A stretch of 42,572 nt of DNA from UBA493 sp035655435 (GCA_035655435.1 DASRUN010000001.1:1-42572), one strand, 5' to 3'. Positions 1 through 7,378 are shown, counted from the first letter of the stretch. Notes: generated by a model not told the origin, from the letters alone. Translations and numbers: made by a program.

Positions 1-1159
1 AGATCTATCGTTGACCATTCCTTCCTCAGTGTTGCCACTGCAGTCCCATTAGAGTGCTCCTGTCAAAAGACAGAATTGCAACTAATGGCATGGGTCTCGC
101 CCGTTGCCTGAGTTGACAGGACGCTTCATAGTACGAGCTGACGATGACCATACAACACCTCTCAGTGTGTCAGGAAAGCTCTTTAGACTGTCCATCATTC
201 TACTGTCGCCCCTGGTGAGTTGTCCGGCGTTGTGTCCAATTAAACCGCAGCATCCACCCCTTGTAGTGCGCCCCCGCCAATTCCATTAAGTTTCACCCTT
301 GCGAGTATACTTCCCAGGCGGTGGACTTAAAACCTTCGCTTCGGCACCCCCACACTACGTGAGTGCTAGGACACCTAGTCCACATCGTTTACGGCTGGGA
401 CTAACGGGGTATCTAATCCCGGTCGCTCCCCCAGCTTTCGTCCCTCACCGTCAGAGCCGTCCTCGTGAAGCGCCTTCGCTACTGGTGGTCTTTTCGGGAT
501 CACAGCATTTCACCACTACTCCGAAAATTCCCTTCACGTCTACCGGTCTCGAGCCCTGCAGTATCCCCGGCAATTCGACTATTTGAGATAGCCGATTTCA
601 CCGAGGACTTACAGGGCAGGCTACGGACGCTTTAGGCCCAATATAAGGGGATACCACTCGGACTGTACGTATTACCGCGGCGGCTGGCACGCATCTTACC
701 CAGTCCTTATTCGCCAACCTATCTACAGTTGGCAAAAGCTAACAGAGTTAGCACTCGAAGTCCCTCTGTCACACTTTCGTGCATTGCAGAAGATTCGCGC
801 CTGCTGCACCCCGTAGGGCTAGGGTCCTTATCTCAGTACCCTTCTCCGGGCTCCCTCTCTCAAGGCCCGTATGGATCTTCGGTTTGGTGAGCCATTACCT
901 CGCCAACAGCCTAATCCACCGCAGTCCCATCCTAAGGCAGTTACGCTTGCATGGTGCGCACTTTTTGGGAAAAAGAACATTCCAGTATCTATTTCCTATG
1001 AAGCATTAGCCCCAGTTTCCCGGGATTAACTTCTCCTAAGGGTAGGTTAACTACGTGTTACTGAGCCGTTTGCCAGAGTCCACCATAACTTGAACTCTTA
1101 GACTTGCATGGCTGAGTCGAACTTCGATAGCAGTACCCGCCAGCAGGATCAGCTGGAAT
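1..1159 (-). rRNA. 16S ribosomal RNA, 5' portion (3' part outside window)
   Basis: The minus strand reads as archaeal 16S rRNA. The 5' end lies at about 1159 with the form ATTCCAGCTGATCCTGCTGG. The universal 530-loop sequence CAGCCGCCGCGGTAATACG (complement near 668-686), an exact Arch349F-type site (complement near 795-812) and the 915/958 regions (complement near 224-290) are all recognisable. About 1.16 kb is present and the 3' third lies beyond the window edge. The 5' terminus and the 915 and 958 sites differ from the usual archaeal primer sequences, as in many DPANN lineages. Several open frames occur on the plus strand here but they are antisense to rRNA and not genes. Confidence 0.97.
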
Positions 1160-1458
1160 TATTTTAGCTGCCTGAATAGCAGAAATCCACTTAATGAAAT
1201 TGGATAGAAAGATTTTCCGTTACAGAAAACCTCTAACAACAACCAACATCACATCCAAAAAAACTTGGATGCTCATGTAACTCCAATCCAAACCAAACGC
1301 GATGCGGAAGCCAAGTAAAATACTTGACACAAAAGCACGGCTTTCGCTCGAAGCTTTTTTTTCCACTGAAAAAACGCCTTATTTTTGTAAGATCGGGCAA
1401 TTTCTATGCGTTTTGCGTATTGGATTATTTATTTACGTTAATTTGGGTGTTGGTGTTA

Positions 1459-1503
1459 ATTATAACTCTATATATTGGCGCATAGTAGGTTTTTAAAGGT
1501 TTC
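1459..1503 (-). promoter_or_regulatory. candidate rRNA promoter (TATA-like elements)
   Basis: Read on the minus strand, GAAACCTTTAAAAACC (about 1488-1503) looks like an archaeal BRE plus TATA box. CGCCAATATATAGAG (1466-1480) is a second candidate. Either would start transcription roughly 290-310 nt before the mature 16S 5' end, a plausible leader length. Which one is used cannot be decided from sequence alone. Confidence 0.4.
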
Positions 1504-1601
1504 TTACGCGTTTTAGTAAAATTACCTTTCAGGAACAATCGAAACAACAGAGAATTTTTTAATATTAGCCACTTGCGACATGCGCCAAAAACACCCCAAA
1601 A

Positions 1602-1610
1602 TTTATATTA
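1602..1610 (+). promoter_or_regulatory. TATA box for the 49-codon gene
   Basis: TTTATATTA lies about 35 nt upstream of the ATG at 1641, consistent with an archaeal TATA box and a very short 5' UTR. Confidence 0.5.
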
Positions 1611-1640
1611 TTTAAGGGCAGTTATTAGTATAGGATAAAC

Positions 1641-1790
1641 ATGTACTCAAAAACTGAGGTTCGAGAAAAACCTTATTCCAAGGAACAGGTTAAAGAACTC
1701 AAAAAACTTTTTAAGGAACTTGTAAAGTTCAAAGATAGCCCAAGCGTCAAAAAATATACTGCTAAGAGACTTGCCGAGCTCAAGGGATAA
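1641..1790 (+). CDS. small charged protein, 49 aa, unknown function
   Basis: Not recognised. The frame runs from ATG at 1641 to TAA at 1788-1790. The product is lysine-rich and predicted helical: it begins MYSKTEVREKPYSKEQVKEL, has amphipathic heptad-like spacing of L, V and F in the middle, and ends AKRLAELKG. A TATA box at 1602-1610 places the transcript start just before the ATG, which supports a real gene. The last 11 bases overlap the 3' end of the convergent PIN-domain gene. It could be a small RNA- or protein-binding peptide, but nothing in the sequence fixes a role. Confidence 0.55.
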   Translation: MYSKTEVREKPYSKEQVKELKKLFKELVKFKDSPSVKKYTAKRLAELKG

Positions 1791-2241
1791 GCTCTTTTAC
1801 CGAATAAAAAGCCGGCGTCCTGAAACCATTTGCATTATTCACTTTCAAATATGCTCTAACAGCAACTCCGGATTTCATTGATTTGTCATCTTGAGAAACC
1901 ACCAAATCCAGATTGTGCAAACTTGAAATCGCGACAATCCTGAAATCATCCATTAATTTCCTTTTTGCAATTCCGCCTTCATAGGCATTCCAGTATTCCT
2001 CGGCCAAATTATCCGCCACACTTTCCAATTGATAACTGTGTTTTTCCGTTAACTTATCGTAAATATTCAGCAAAATGTTCCTGAAGCTTTTTCCGCCAAG
2101 TTTCATTTTCGGGGAAATTTCCCTTAACTCCCGACGAACAACATTGCAGCCGTAAACAACCACACTACCTTCCTCAACCAATCTGTCCAAGGCACTTAAA
2201 TGCTGCAAATGCAACAATTCATAGGCGCTTGTGTCAATCAT
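1780..2241 (-). CDS. PIN-domain protein (VapC-like fold)
   Basis: PIN domains are Mg-dependent ribonucleases found in VapC toxins and in RNA-processing enzymes. The proposed 153-aa form opens with MIDTSAYELL, whose Asp3 is the first acidic residue of a PIN fold. Other acidic residues are Glu38, Asp98/Asp99 and Asp118 (in VVSQDDKSM). The ATG at 2241 overlaps the stop of the upstream glycosyltransferase by 8 nt, indicating coupled translation. Longer forms starting at 2262 or 2286 would put 7-15 residues before the catalytic Asp and are less typical. No antitoxin gene adjoins it. Because it is coupled to glycosyltransferases, a housekeeping role or an orphan toxin are both possible. Confidence 0.7.
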   Translation of the reverse strand: MIDTSAYELLHLQHLSALDRLVEEGSVVVYGCNVVRRELREISPKMKLGGKSFRNILLNIYDKLTEKHSYQLESVADNLAEEYWNAYEGGIAKRKLMDDFRIVAISSLHNLDLVVSQDDKSMKSGVAVRAYLKVNNANGFRTPAFYSVKELIP

Positions 2242-3394
2242 TGCTCTTAATTGTCTCTGCATACAACTCCTCAGTTTCTGTAACAATCGAATTAACAGAA
2301 AATTTACGAGCGAATTCGACTCCGTTTTTTCCCATTTTTTTGCGCAGCGAAGGATTTTTTAAAAGTTTTTCAATTTTCTGCGCGCAATGAAAAAAATCAA
2401 ACGGAGCAAACAAAAAACCATTCTTTCCCTCTTTAATTGAATCAGGAATTGCCAAAAAATCAGTTCCAACACAAGGAATTCCTGTGGCCATTGATTCTGC
2501 AATTGTTAAACCCTGAGTTTCAATTGTGGAAGCTGTTACAAAAATATCATGAGAAGCAACGTGCTTTGCAAGATCTTTTTCATGCAAGGGTTTTTGGAAA
2601 AAAACATGTTTCTCTAATTTTTCTTCTTTCACAATTTCCTTCAAATATTTTACAGCAGGACCGGAACCCGTAATTGTAAGAGTTAAATTGTGATTTTTCC
2701 AGAGCAAGTGCTTCAAGGCGAAAATAACAACCTCTATATTTTTTTCAAAACTCACTCTTCCAAAGTAAAGAAGCTTTGGAGTTTTGGTTTCGTACTTTTT
2801 TTTCGCGAACGCATTGAAAGATTTGAAATCAATCGCATTCGGAAGAACAATTATTTTATTGAAACCGTTTTTCTCCAATTCTTTTTTCATTGCAATACTC
2901 GGAGTTGTAATAACATCACACTTATTGTAAAAACCGTTTGTGTATTTCCAAGCGACTTTTTTTGCAAAACCGGATTTTTTAATAAACGGAATAGGAAGAT
3001 ACATTAAAAATTCAGGGATCAAAGTGTGATAGGTTCCTATAACAGGAGTTTTCAATTGGCGCGCATAACGCAAACCCATCCAACCAATTCCAAAAGGAGT
3101 GTGAACATGAACCAAATCAGGATTGAATTCTTTTAAAATTTTTTTAACGCGCTTTGATGTTGGAAGCGTGATTTTGTAATCATCATAAGTGGGCAGAGGA
3201 ACAGAGCCAACAAAAAGCACGCGCAAACCCGCAAGAGTTTCATCGCGGAATTTATGATTTTCCGAAGGAGCAACAATCAAAACATTGTGGCCGCGTTTCT
3301 TGAGTTCTTTTGAAACGTTTTTTATCTGCGTTACAACTCCGTTGATTTGCGGAGAATAAGAATCCGTGAAAATCGCAATATTCATAAAAATCAT
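2234..3394 (-). CDS. GT4-family glycosyltransferase
   Basis: This 386-aa protein has the two-Rossmann GT-B layout of GT4 retaining glycosyltransferases, such as those that glycosylate diacylglycerol or mannosylate lipids. The N-terminal domain begins with NIAIFTDSYSPQINGVV, including the glycine-rich donor/acceptor loop, followed by VHVHTPFGIGWMG near residues 95-106. The C-terminal nucleotide-sugar domain carries LYFGRVSFEKNI (209-220) and the E-x7-E motif Glu292/Glu300. Length is normal. Its ATG overlaps the stop of the GT2 gene as ATGA (3391-3394), so the cluster is one operon. It probably acts at the cytoplasmic membrane on envelope glycolipids or glycans. The exact sugar and acceptor are unknown. 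Confidence 0.88.
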   Translation of the reverse strand: MIFMNIAIFTDSYSPQINGVVTQIKNVSKELKKRGHNVLIVAPSENHKFRDETLAGLRVLFVGSVPLPTYDDYKITLPTSKRVKKILKEFNPDLVHVHTPFGIGWMGLRYARQLKTPVIGTYHTLIPEFLMYLPIPFIKKSGFAKKVAWKYTNGFYNKCDVITTPSIAMKKELEKNGFNKIIVLPNAIDFKSFNAFAKKKYETKTPKLLYFGRVSFEKNIEVVIFALKHLLWKNHNLTLTITGSGPAVKYLKEIVKEEKLEKHVFFQKPLHEKDLAKHVASHDIFVTASTIETQGLTIAESMATGIPCVGTDFLAIPDSIKEGKNGFLFAPFDFFHCAQKIEKLLKNPSLRKKMGKNGVEFARKFSVNSIVTETEELYAETIKSND

Positions 3395-4137
3395 CTCACC
3401 GGTTCATAATCGGTTTTACCTTTCCCTGTAAATTGGTAACGCAAACCATTCAGAATGTGGAACAAAGTGAATTTTAAATAACCCCATTTTTTCACGCGCC
3501 TTGCGGAAACATGCAAATGAATGTTTCTCGAGAATTTTAACTTTCCCTGCTTTTTCATTCTATGCACAAGATCAAGATCTTCCGCAGTAATAAGAGAAGT
3601 GTTGAAACCGTTTGCTTTTCTAAAAGCGTTTGCGCGAACTGCAATGTTCGAACCAATCGGATTATGAAAACCTAATAAAGCTAAAATTGCGAGATAAAGG
3701 CTCATCACAATTTTGCTCAAGGACTTTTCCCAACTTGGAGTGTCGGAAAAATAAACCGGACCGTAAAGCATAACCAATTTTGGATCTTTTTCAAATTCAA
3801 CTGCAATTTGTTCCAACCAGTTTTCAGGAACAATTGCATCAGCATCGGTAAAAACAATTATTTTTCCTTTTGCAATGTTTGCTGCTGCCTGCCGTTCCCA
3901 TGCCGCGCTTCTGTTTTTTTCTTTAACAACTTTTGCACCAAAAGATTTTGCAATTTTAACGGTGTTATCCTCACTGTAGCCGTCTCCAACCAAAACCTCG
4001 AACTCGTGGTTTGTGCGCTGAACCCTTACAGTGGAAAGGGTTTTGGCAATGTACTTTTCCTCATTCAAAGCGCCTATTACAACTGAGATCAGCATTCTAG
4101 AATTTGGAGGAATTGTTAATAAAAAAGCATTACTCAT
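3391..4137 (-). CDS. GT2-family glycosyltransferase
   Basis: This 248-aa protein contains a GT-A fold. LISVVIGALNEEKYI marks the start of the domain, VLVGDGYSEDNT the nucleotide-binding strand, and FTDADA (around residue 97-102) the metal-binding DxD equivalent. AEDLDLVHRM supplies the later conserved acidic motif. A 14-residue extension precedes the fold. The ATG at 4137 overlaps the upstream stop by 8 nt, although an internal ATG at residue 15 is possible. A hydrophobic stretch near residues 145-158 suggests membrane association. As part of the same coupled operon as the GT4 enzyme, it probably adds a sugar in the same envelope glycan or glycolipid pathway. Confidence 0.87.
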   Translation of the reverse strand: MSNAFLLTIPPNSRMLISVVIGALNEEKYIAKTLSTVRVQRTNHEFEVLVGDGYSEDNTVKIAKSFGAKVVKEKNRSAAWERQAAANIAKGKIIVFTDADAIVPENWLEQIAVEFEKDPKLVMLYGPVYFSDTPSWEKSLSKIVMSLYLAILALLGFHNPIGSNIAVRANAFRKANGFNTSLITAEDLDLVHRMKKQGKLKFSRNIHLHVSARRVKKWGYLKFTLFHILNGLRYQFTGKGKTDYEPVR

Positions 4138-4726
4138 GCTTTTCTGTTCTGGGCCGGAGCAACTTCGGAGGCGCCCATTGTCTCGGTTTATGCTGAGGAA
4201 GTTTTCCGAAAGAGTATTTCTCAGCCAGCAAAATAACAGCCAAGTCGGTTTCAGAATGTTTTCCCGTCAGGTTCTTTCCGAAAAACAATGAAAGTTCCCA
4301 AATTATTTTCCCATCTATATTTTGTCTCCCCGAAACCCGTATCTCATCAACGTGCCCTTTTTGCTTTCCCGAAAGAAAATAATCATGGACGTTTCCCAAA
4401 CCGGAATTTTTTTTCCGCAAATTAAGTTTTTTTGCAAGTGTTTCCAAAATGGCGCGTTCGTTCACATCTTTATGATCACGAGGAATTTCAATATACATGA
4501 AATAAGCTTTTTCAATGTCATTTTTCCTTTTCCTCGCAATTTTGTCGGAAAAACCGGCGTGAACAATGGAGTTTTTTCCCAAAGTTTCCCTCACAATGCG
4601 CATTACAGAGTCAACCTCTGCCCGTGCTTCTTCGTGAATTGATTCCGCGCTTAATCTGGGGCGCCGCCTTAATGGATTTGCAGAAGCAATTCTCAACCCT
4701 AATCTTGTTACAAATTTTCTAAGCAT
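4130..4726 (-). CDS. unknown protein heading the glycosyltransferase cluster
   Basis: Not recognised. The 198-aa form starts at ATG 4726, because the TATA element at 4755-4767 would place the transcript start near 4737, after the longer alternative start at 4753. The protein is basic at the N-terminus (MLRKFVTRLGLRIASANPLR), then mixed alpha/beta. A mid-segment carries AYFMYIEIPRDHKDVNER and a C-terminal tail is rich in Pro, Arg and Lys. No signal peptide or transmembrane helix is evident. It is the first gene of a tightly coupled operon with two glycosyltransferases and the PIN protein. Confidence 0.65.
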   Translation of the reverse strand: MLRKFVTRLGLRIASANPLRRRPRLSAESIHEEARAEVDSVMRIVRETLGKNSIVHAGFSDKIARKRKNDIEKAYFMYIEIPRDHKDVNERAILETLAKKLNLRKKNSGLGNVHDYFLSGKQKGHVDEIRVSGRQNIDGKIIWELSLFFGKNLTGKHSETDLAVILLAEKYSFGKLPQHKPRQWAPPKLLRPRTEKHE

Positions 4727-4754
4727 ATGCCCGAAAAAAGAAAGAATCTCCAAG

Positions 4755-4767
4755 TATAAATAATATA
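4755..4767 (-). promoter_or_regulatory. TATA region of the glycosyltransferase operon
   Basis: The minus strand reads TATATTATTTATA about 29-40 nt before the ATG at 4726. It is the only strong TATA element upstream of the cluster and decides the downstream start of the first gene. Confidence 0.5.
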
Positions 4768-4799
4768 GAGTCTTGGAGAGTGCTGAAAAAACAGTGATT

Positions 4800-4931
4800 T
4801 TACTGCTTTGCTCTTAATCTCAAATAGCGTTTTTTTCGCTGCTTTCTCCTCATTTTCTTGAGGTGCCATTTCCAGCGTTGCCTGGATTTGGTCTTCTTGA
4901 ATCGCGAAGTGTCATTGCTTTGTCTGCTCAA
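4800..4931 (-). CDS. ribosomal protein eL41-like (non-ATG start)
   Basis: A minus-strand frame ending TAA at 4800-4802 encodes an extremely basic peptide whose last 25 residues include RWKWHLKKMRRKQRKK followed by RYLRLRAKQ. This matches the eL41 pattern of a Lys-Trp pair, KK-x-M/I-R-R and an Arg/Lys-rich helix ending in R-x-K, as I recall it for archaeal and eukaryotic L41e. eL41 is a single helix buried at the ribosome interface. The frame has no ATG before the tryptophans; TTG at 4929-4931 gives 43 residues (MSRQSNDTSRFKKTK...). An internal ATG at 4853 would leave only 17 residues and lose the tryptophans. A TATA-like CCTTTTTAAATATG lies near 4990-5003. Genes this small are usually missed. 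Confidence 0.6.
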   Translation of the reverse strand: MSRQSNDTSRFKKTKSRQRWKWHLKKMRRKQRKKRYLRLRAKQ

Positions 4932-5006
4932 AAATGCTCACCGATTATTAAAATTCAAAAAAAGTGAATTCAAAAACAATTCTAATGGCACATATTTAAA
5001 AAGGTA

Positions 5007-5663
5007 TTATTTGCTCCCTTGGAGCCATTTCACACCTGCATAAACGAAAGGAGTATTCACAAAAGACAAGGCTATTTTGAGCACTAAATAAGGAATAGCC
5101 AATGCTATTACAAACCCGGCATCATAGCCTTTTGCGAGGTCAAAAAATGCTATAAACATGAAAATGAGCGTGTCAATTGTTTGTCCAATAATATTGCTCA
5201 CGTTACTTCTCAACCACAAAAAATTTCCCTTTGTTTTTTCCTTCAAATAACTGAAAACACGCGTGTCCATTTGGTCTGCAAAGAAAAATGCCAAAATGCT
5301 CGCAACTATAATTCTTAAACTCTGGTTGAAAACCGGTTCAAATGCATCAGCCTTAATCCAGGAACGCTCGGCATACGGAAGCGAAACCGCAATAATTGTT
5401 ACAATCGAAACAAAAACAAGCGTGAGCATTGCAAGCCAAATCAATTCCCTTGCTTTCTGCCTTCCATGAACTTCATTGACGGCATCAAGGATGAAAAAAG
5501 TCATGAAAAAAGGAATTAATCCCACCGAAAAAATAATTGGAATTCCTAACAAATTAATTTCGGAAACTTTTCCGCCCAAAAGATTTGATGTTATAACAGA
5601 AGCAATGAAAATAAACCCTAGAAAAGTTGTTCTGAACTCCAAAGAATCAAATTGTTTCAGCAT
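5007..5663 (-). CDS. yhhQ: queuosine-precursor transporter (YhhQ/VUT family)
   Basis: An integral membrane protein of about 218 aa with roughly six helices. It shows the family landmarks: an N-terminal helix leading to SNLLGGKV, the segment ILDAVNEVHGRQKAREL, ADQMDTRVFSYLKEKTKG and the signature LRSNVSNIIGQTIDTLIF. These membrane carriers take up 7-deazaguanine precursors for queuosine (bacteria) or archaeosine (archaea) in tRNA, so the likely substrate here is preQ0 or a related deazapurine. ATG at 5663 is chosen. TTG (5696) or GTG (5693) would add 10-11 residues, but a TATA-like CTATTTAGAG lies inside that stretch. No archaeosine biosynthesis genes are in the window, which would fit precursor salvage. 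Confidence 0.85.
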   Translation of the reverse strand: MLKQFDSLEFRTTFLGFIFIASVITSNLLGGKVSEINLLGIPIIFSVGLIPFFMTFFILDAVNEVHGRQKARELIWLAMLTLVFVSIVTIIAVSLPYAERSWIKADAFEPVFNQSLRIIVASILAFFFADQMDTRVFSYLKEKTKGNFLWLRSNVSNIIGQTIDTLIFMFIAFFDLAKGYDAGFVIALAIPYLVLKIALSFVNTPFVYAGVKWLQGSK

Positions 5664-5790
5664 TAGCTTCAACTCTAAATAGACCTCGCGCACCAATTTC
5701 TCACTGTAAAAAAACAGCGCTCATCGGGGTACGATATCGGCAACAAGAATTATGACTAAAGTGTTAATAAAACTAGCGTGGGTACTTAAG

Positions 5791-6126
5791 TCAACCTAGG
5801 ACAATCGCGGTACTAGCTAACATTATCATTAATTCAAATACGAAATATACAAATATATAAATGAGTGTAAAAAAAATTCTTTTCAATTTTGACTCCATTA
5901 AATCAGGGAAATATTTTGGAGCCAAATTATAAAAACCTAGTGAAAAAATAACCCCCAAGGTTGACATAAATATTAGAGTAAAAAGTGGGGGCGAATAAAA
6001 TGAACGGGAAACAAAAATTTGAACTATAGTACCCAAGACCATTAATAAGATCAGTGAAAATATTGGGGAAATAAATGCAAAAAACAATGTACCGATAAAG
6101 GCAATAAATAAATTTTTATAATTCAT
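5791..6126 (-). CDS. small membrane protein, 111 aa, unknown
   Basis: Not recognised. The product is strongly hydrophobic, with about three to four predicted membrane helices (residues about 5-38, 45-68 and 82-108). A short charged loop, APKYFPDLMESKLKR, sits before the last helix. ATG at 6126 has TATA-like TTTTATTAC about 30 nt upstream on the minus strand. Third-position base use is less biased to A than in neighbouring genes. It is separated by about 95-130 bp from the transporter gene and may be independent of it. Confidence 0.55.
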   Translation of the reverse strand: MNYKNLFIAFIGTLFFAFISPIFSLILLMVLGTIVQIFVSRSFYSPPLFTLIFMSTLGVIFSLGFYNLAPKYFPDLMESKLKRIFFTLIYIFVYFVFELMIMLASTAIVLG

Positions 6127-6341
6127 AAAAAGAAATAATATTGCAACAGTAATAAAAGCATTTGGAAAATTGGCGATAAAATAGAGTTAAACCCATTTTC
6201 AGCTAGAAACCAGGATATGCCTGAATTTACTGCACAATACAGATTTCCGCCTATTTAAAACAACAATGATGCTTAATATATTGCAGTAAAAGGCTAGAAA
6301 TAGAAAATCCCCCAGAACTTTATCAGAAAGGCGATTCCCCA

Positions 6342-6695
6342 ATGTCAAAAAATGAAGCTTCGCAGGAATATGTTGCACGCTCAAAGAAAATAATGAGAAG
6401 CGATGACGAACTGATTGGCGATTGGAAAAAAGCCGAATACGCATTGAAAGAAGAAACATTCTGGAGCAAGCACAGGCCGCGCGGAACACTGCAGGAAAAA
6501 AAAGATATGAAAGACAAACTCAACGTTCAAAAAACAGAAACCAAAGCAAGCCAATGGAGTGAAATTATTCCAATAACATCCCCCGGCGGAGCATTTGTGG
6601 ATACAAAAAAACACAAAACACTAAAAGAAGACATAGCCGAAAACCAGCGCAGGCACGACCAAATTAGGAAAAATAATTTAAGCTCGGCGAGATGA
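6342..6695 (+). CDS. hydrophilic protein, 117 aa, unknown
   Basis: Not recognised. The soluble, charged sequence begins MSKNEASQEYVARSKKIMRS, has a likely helical first half with ELIGDWKKAEYALKEE, a middle linker ITSPGGAFVDTKKHK, and a basic helical end. No cysteines, signal peptide or membrane segment. A TATA candidate TATTTAAAAC near 6253-6262 and the A/C-ending codons typical of its neighbours support coding. Two opposite-strand frames cross it but have poor composition. Confidence 0.6.
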   Translation: MSKNEASQEYVARSKKIMRSDDELIGDWKKAEYALKEETFWSKHRPRGTLQEKKDMKDKLNVQKTETKASQWSEIIPITSPGGAFVDTKKHKTLKEDIAENQRRHDQIRKNNLSSAR

Positions 6696-6711
6696 AAATT
6701 AGAGGAATTAG

Positions 6712-6894
6712 TCACATCTTCAATTTTTTTCTTTTCTTTGTTTCCGGTTCATCCAAGTAGTTTTCCGGGGCACTGATTTTTTCGCCTGATTCCAATTCAA
6801 GTTTTTTTCTTGCGCCACCGGCAATTTTTCCGCCCAATTTGGCGGCTTTCTTGTTTTGAACAAATCCTTGGGCATCTTCAACTGTACGATTTTA
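6712..6894 (-). pseudogene. C-terminal remnant of a BRO/DinD-like protein
   Basis: On the minus strand, the frame between the in-phase TAA at 6892-6894 and TGA at 6712-6714 encodes 59 residues: TVEDAQGFVQNKK, then AAKLGGKIAGGARKKLE, then SGEKISAPENYLD. This is the recognisable C-terminal signature of BRO-N/DinD-type proteins (AQGF-x-x-N-K, GGKIAGNARKELE, TGKKV-x-x-x-N-[FY]L), which are common in mobile DNA. There is no start codon and no N-terminal BRO domain, so it is a fragment. An overlapping frame (6720-6965) can be read as a 70-81-aa ORF but has no family signature. The remnant ends about 60 bp from tRNA-Glu, a typical integration neighbourhood. Confidence 0.7.
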
Positions 6895-6900
6895 TCGTAC
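6884..6900. repeat. perfect inverted repeat at the edge of the BRO remnant
   Basis: GTACGAT-TTT-ATCGTAC is a 7-bp perfect palindrome with a 3-nt spacer. It lies exactly where the BRO-like reading frame is broken by TAA. It may be an insertion or deletion scar, or a protein-binding site. Confidence 0.6.
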
Positions 6901-6956
6901 GATTCAAAACCTTCTCCTGAAAGCTGCATCATATAACTCAAAAGAAAAAAAAGATG

Positions 6957-7031
6957 TGCCCCCAACGGGATTCGAACCCATGTTCTCGGCTTGAAAGGCC
7001 GATGTCCTTGGCCGGACTAGACGATAGGGGC
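6957..7031 (-). tRNA. tRNA-Glu (UUC)
   Basis: The minus strand folds as a full cloverleaf. Acceptor GCCCCTA pairs with TGGGGGC, the anticodon arm TCGGC-CTTTCAA-GCCGA gives anticodon UUC, and the T-arm loop is TTCGAAT. Discriminator is A73 and no CCA is encoded. A TATA box lies at 7044-7051. A T-rich run on the RNA strand directly after the gene (complement of 6938-6953) may end transcription. No intron. Confidence 0.96.
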
Positions 7032-7043
7032 ACGCTAGAGAAG

Positions 7044-7051
7044 ATTTATAA
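7044..7051 (-). promoter_or_regulatory. TATA box of tRNA-Glu
   Basis: TTATAAAT on the minus strand, about 13-20 nt upstream of the mature tRNA 5' end. Confidence 0.55.
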
Positions 7052-7142
7052 TTGTTTTACTAGCGAATTAGTTAATCTAGTATATTGAAAACGATTTAAA
7101 ATTGTTTTTAAAGCTATGCAACCAACAAAAGTGTGATATAAT

Positions 7143-7310
7143 ATGGCAATGAGTCCAGTAGCATCAAAAAGGCTTTTCGAAAACGTATGGGTGTGCATGC
7201 ACTGCATGGCAACCATTAGAGGCCAAAAGGGGCAAAAACCCAACAAATGCAGAAAATGCAACAGCCACAGATTAAGATTAAAGAAAAAAGGAAAGAAGAA
7301 AGCGGCCTAA
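7143..7310 (+). CDS. rpl40e: ribosomal protein eL40
   Basis: A 55-aa zinc-ribbon ribosomal protein of the large subunit. The N-terminus SPVASKRLFENVWVC is the typical archaeal eL40 opening. Two knuckles, C18-x2-C21 and C36-x2-C39, bind one zinc, and a Lys/Arg-rich tail (RLRLKKKGKKKAA) contacts rRNA. ATG at 7143 is used; a second ATG at 7149 is possible. TATA-like TTTAAAATTG at about 7096-7105 points to a short leader. A hairpin with a U tract follows. It is a stand-alone gene between tRNA-Glu and a convergent small membrane-protein gene. Confidence 0.88.
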   Translation: MAMSPVASKRLFENVWVCMHCMATIRGQKGQKPNKCRKCNSHRLRLKKKGKKKAA

Positions 7311-7326
7311 AAAAAACCGCTTTTTA
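7300..7326 (+). terminator. hairpin terminator after eL40
   Basis: AAGCGG at the end of the coding region pairs with CCGCTT, followed directly by a T run (CCGCTTTTTAC). It overlaps the last codons of eL40. Confidence 0.5.
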
Positions 7327-7378
7327 CAAAACTTTCCGAAAACTATTTTTCACAATTCAAATTTTTTGGTTTTCACCA

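Larger units (their letters stand above)
1160..1640. other. 16S leader and promoter region between the rRNA and the first small gene
   Basis: This 480-base gap holds no convincing gene. On the minus strand it is the upstream leader of the 16S gene. It contains a 7-bp inverted repeat CATCCAA/TTGGATG near 1253-1272 and a T-rich tract near 1359-1370. TATA-like elements for rRNA transcription lie at about 1459-1503. A 64-codon plus-strand frame at 1302-1496 is rejected because it lies antisense to the leader and resembles nothing. Confidence 0.6.

Noticed and set aside
104..1009. Three plus-strand open frames inside the first kilobase
   Set aside because: They are antisense to the 16S rRNA gene, whose conserved sequence explains the region completely.
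1302..1496. A 64-codon plus-strand frame
   Set aside because: It lies in the 16S leader/promoter region on the opposite strand, has no ribosome site or TATA at a suitable distance, and resembles no protein.
4858..5043. A 61-codon plus-strand frame
   Set aside because: It is antisense to the eL41-like gene and its promoter and has a composition unlike the neighbours.
6720..6965. An 81-codon minus-strand frame over the BRO remnant
   Set aside because: The alternative frame carries a recognisable BRO/DinD signature; this one has none and its longer start runs into tRNA-Glu.
7046..7261. A 71-codon minus-strand frame
   Set aside because: It is the antisense shadow of eL40, whose zinc knuckles are unmistakable on the plus strand.
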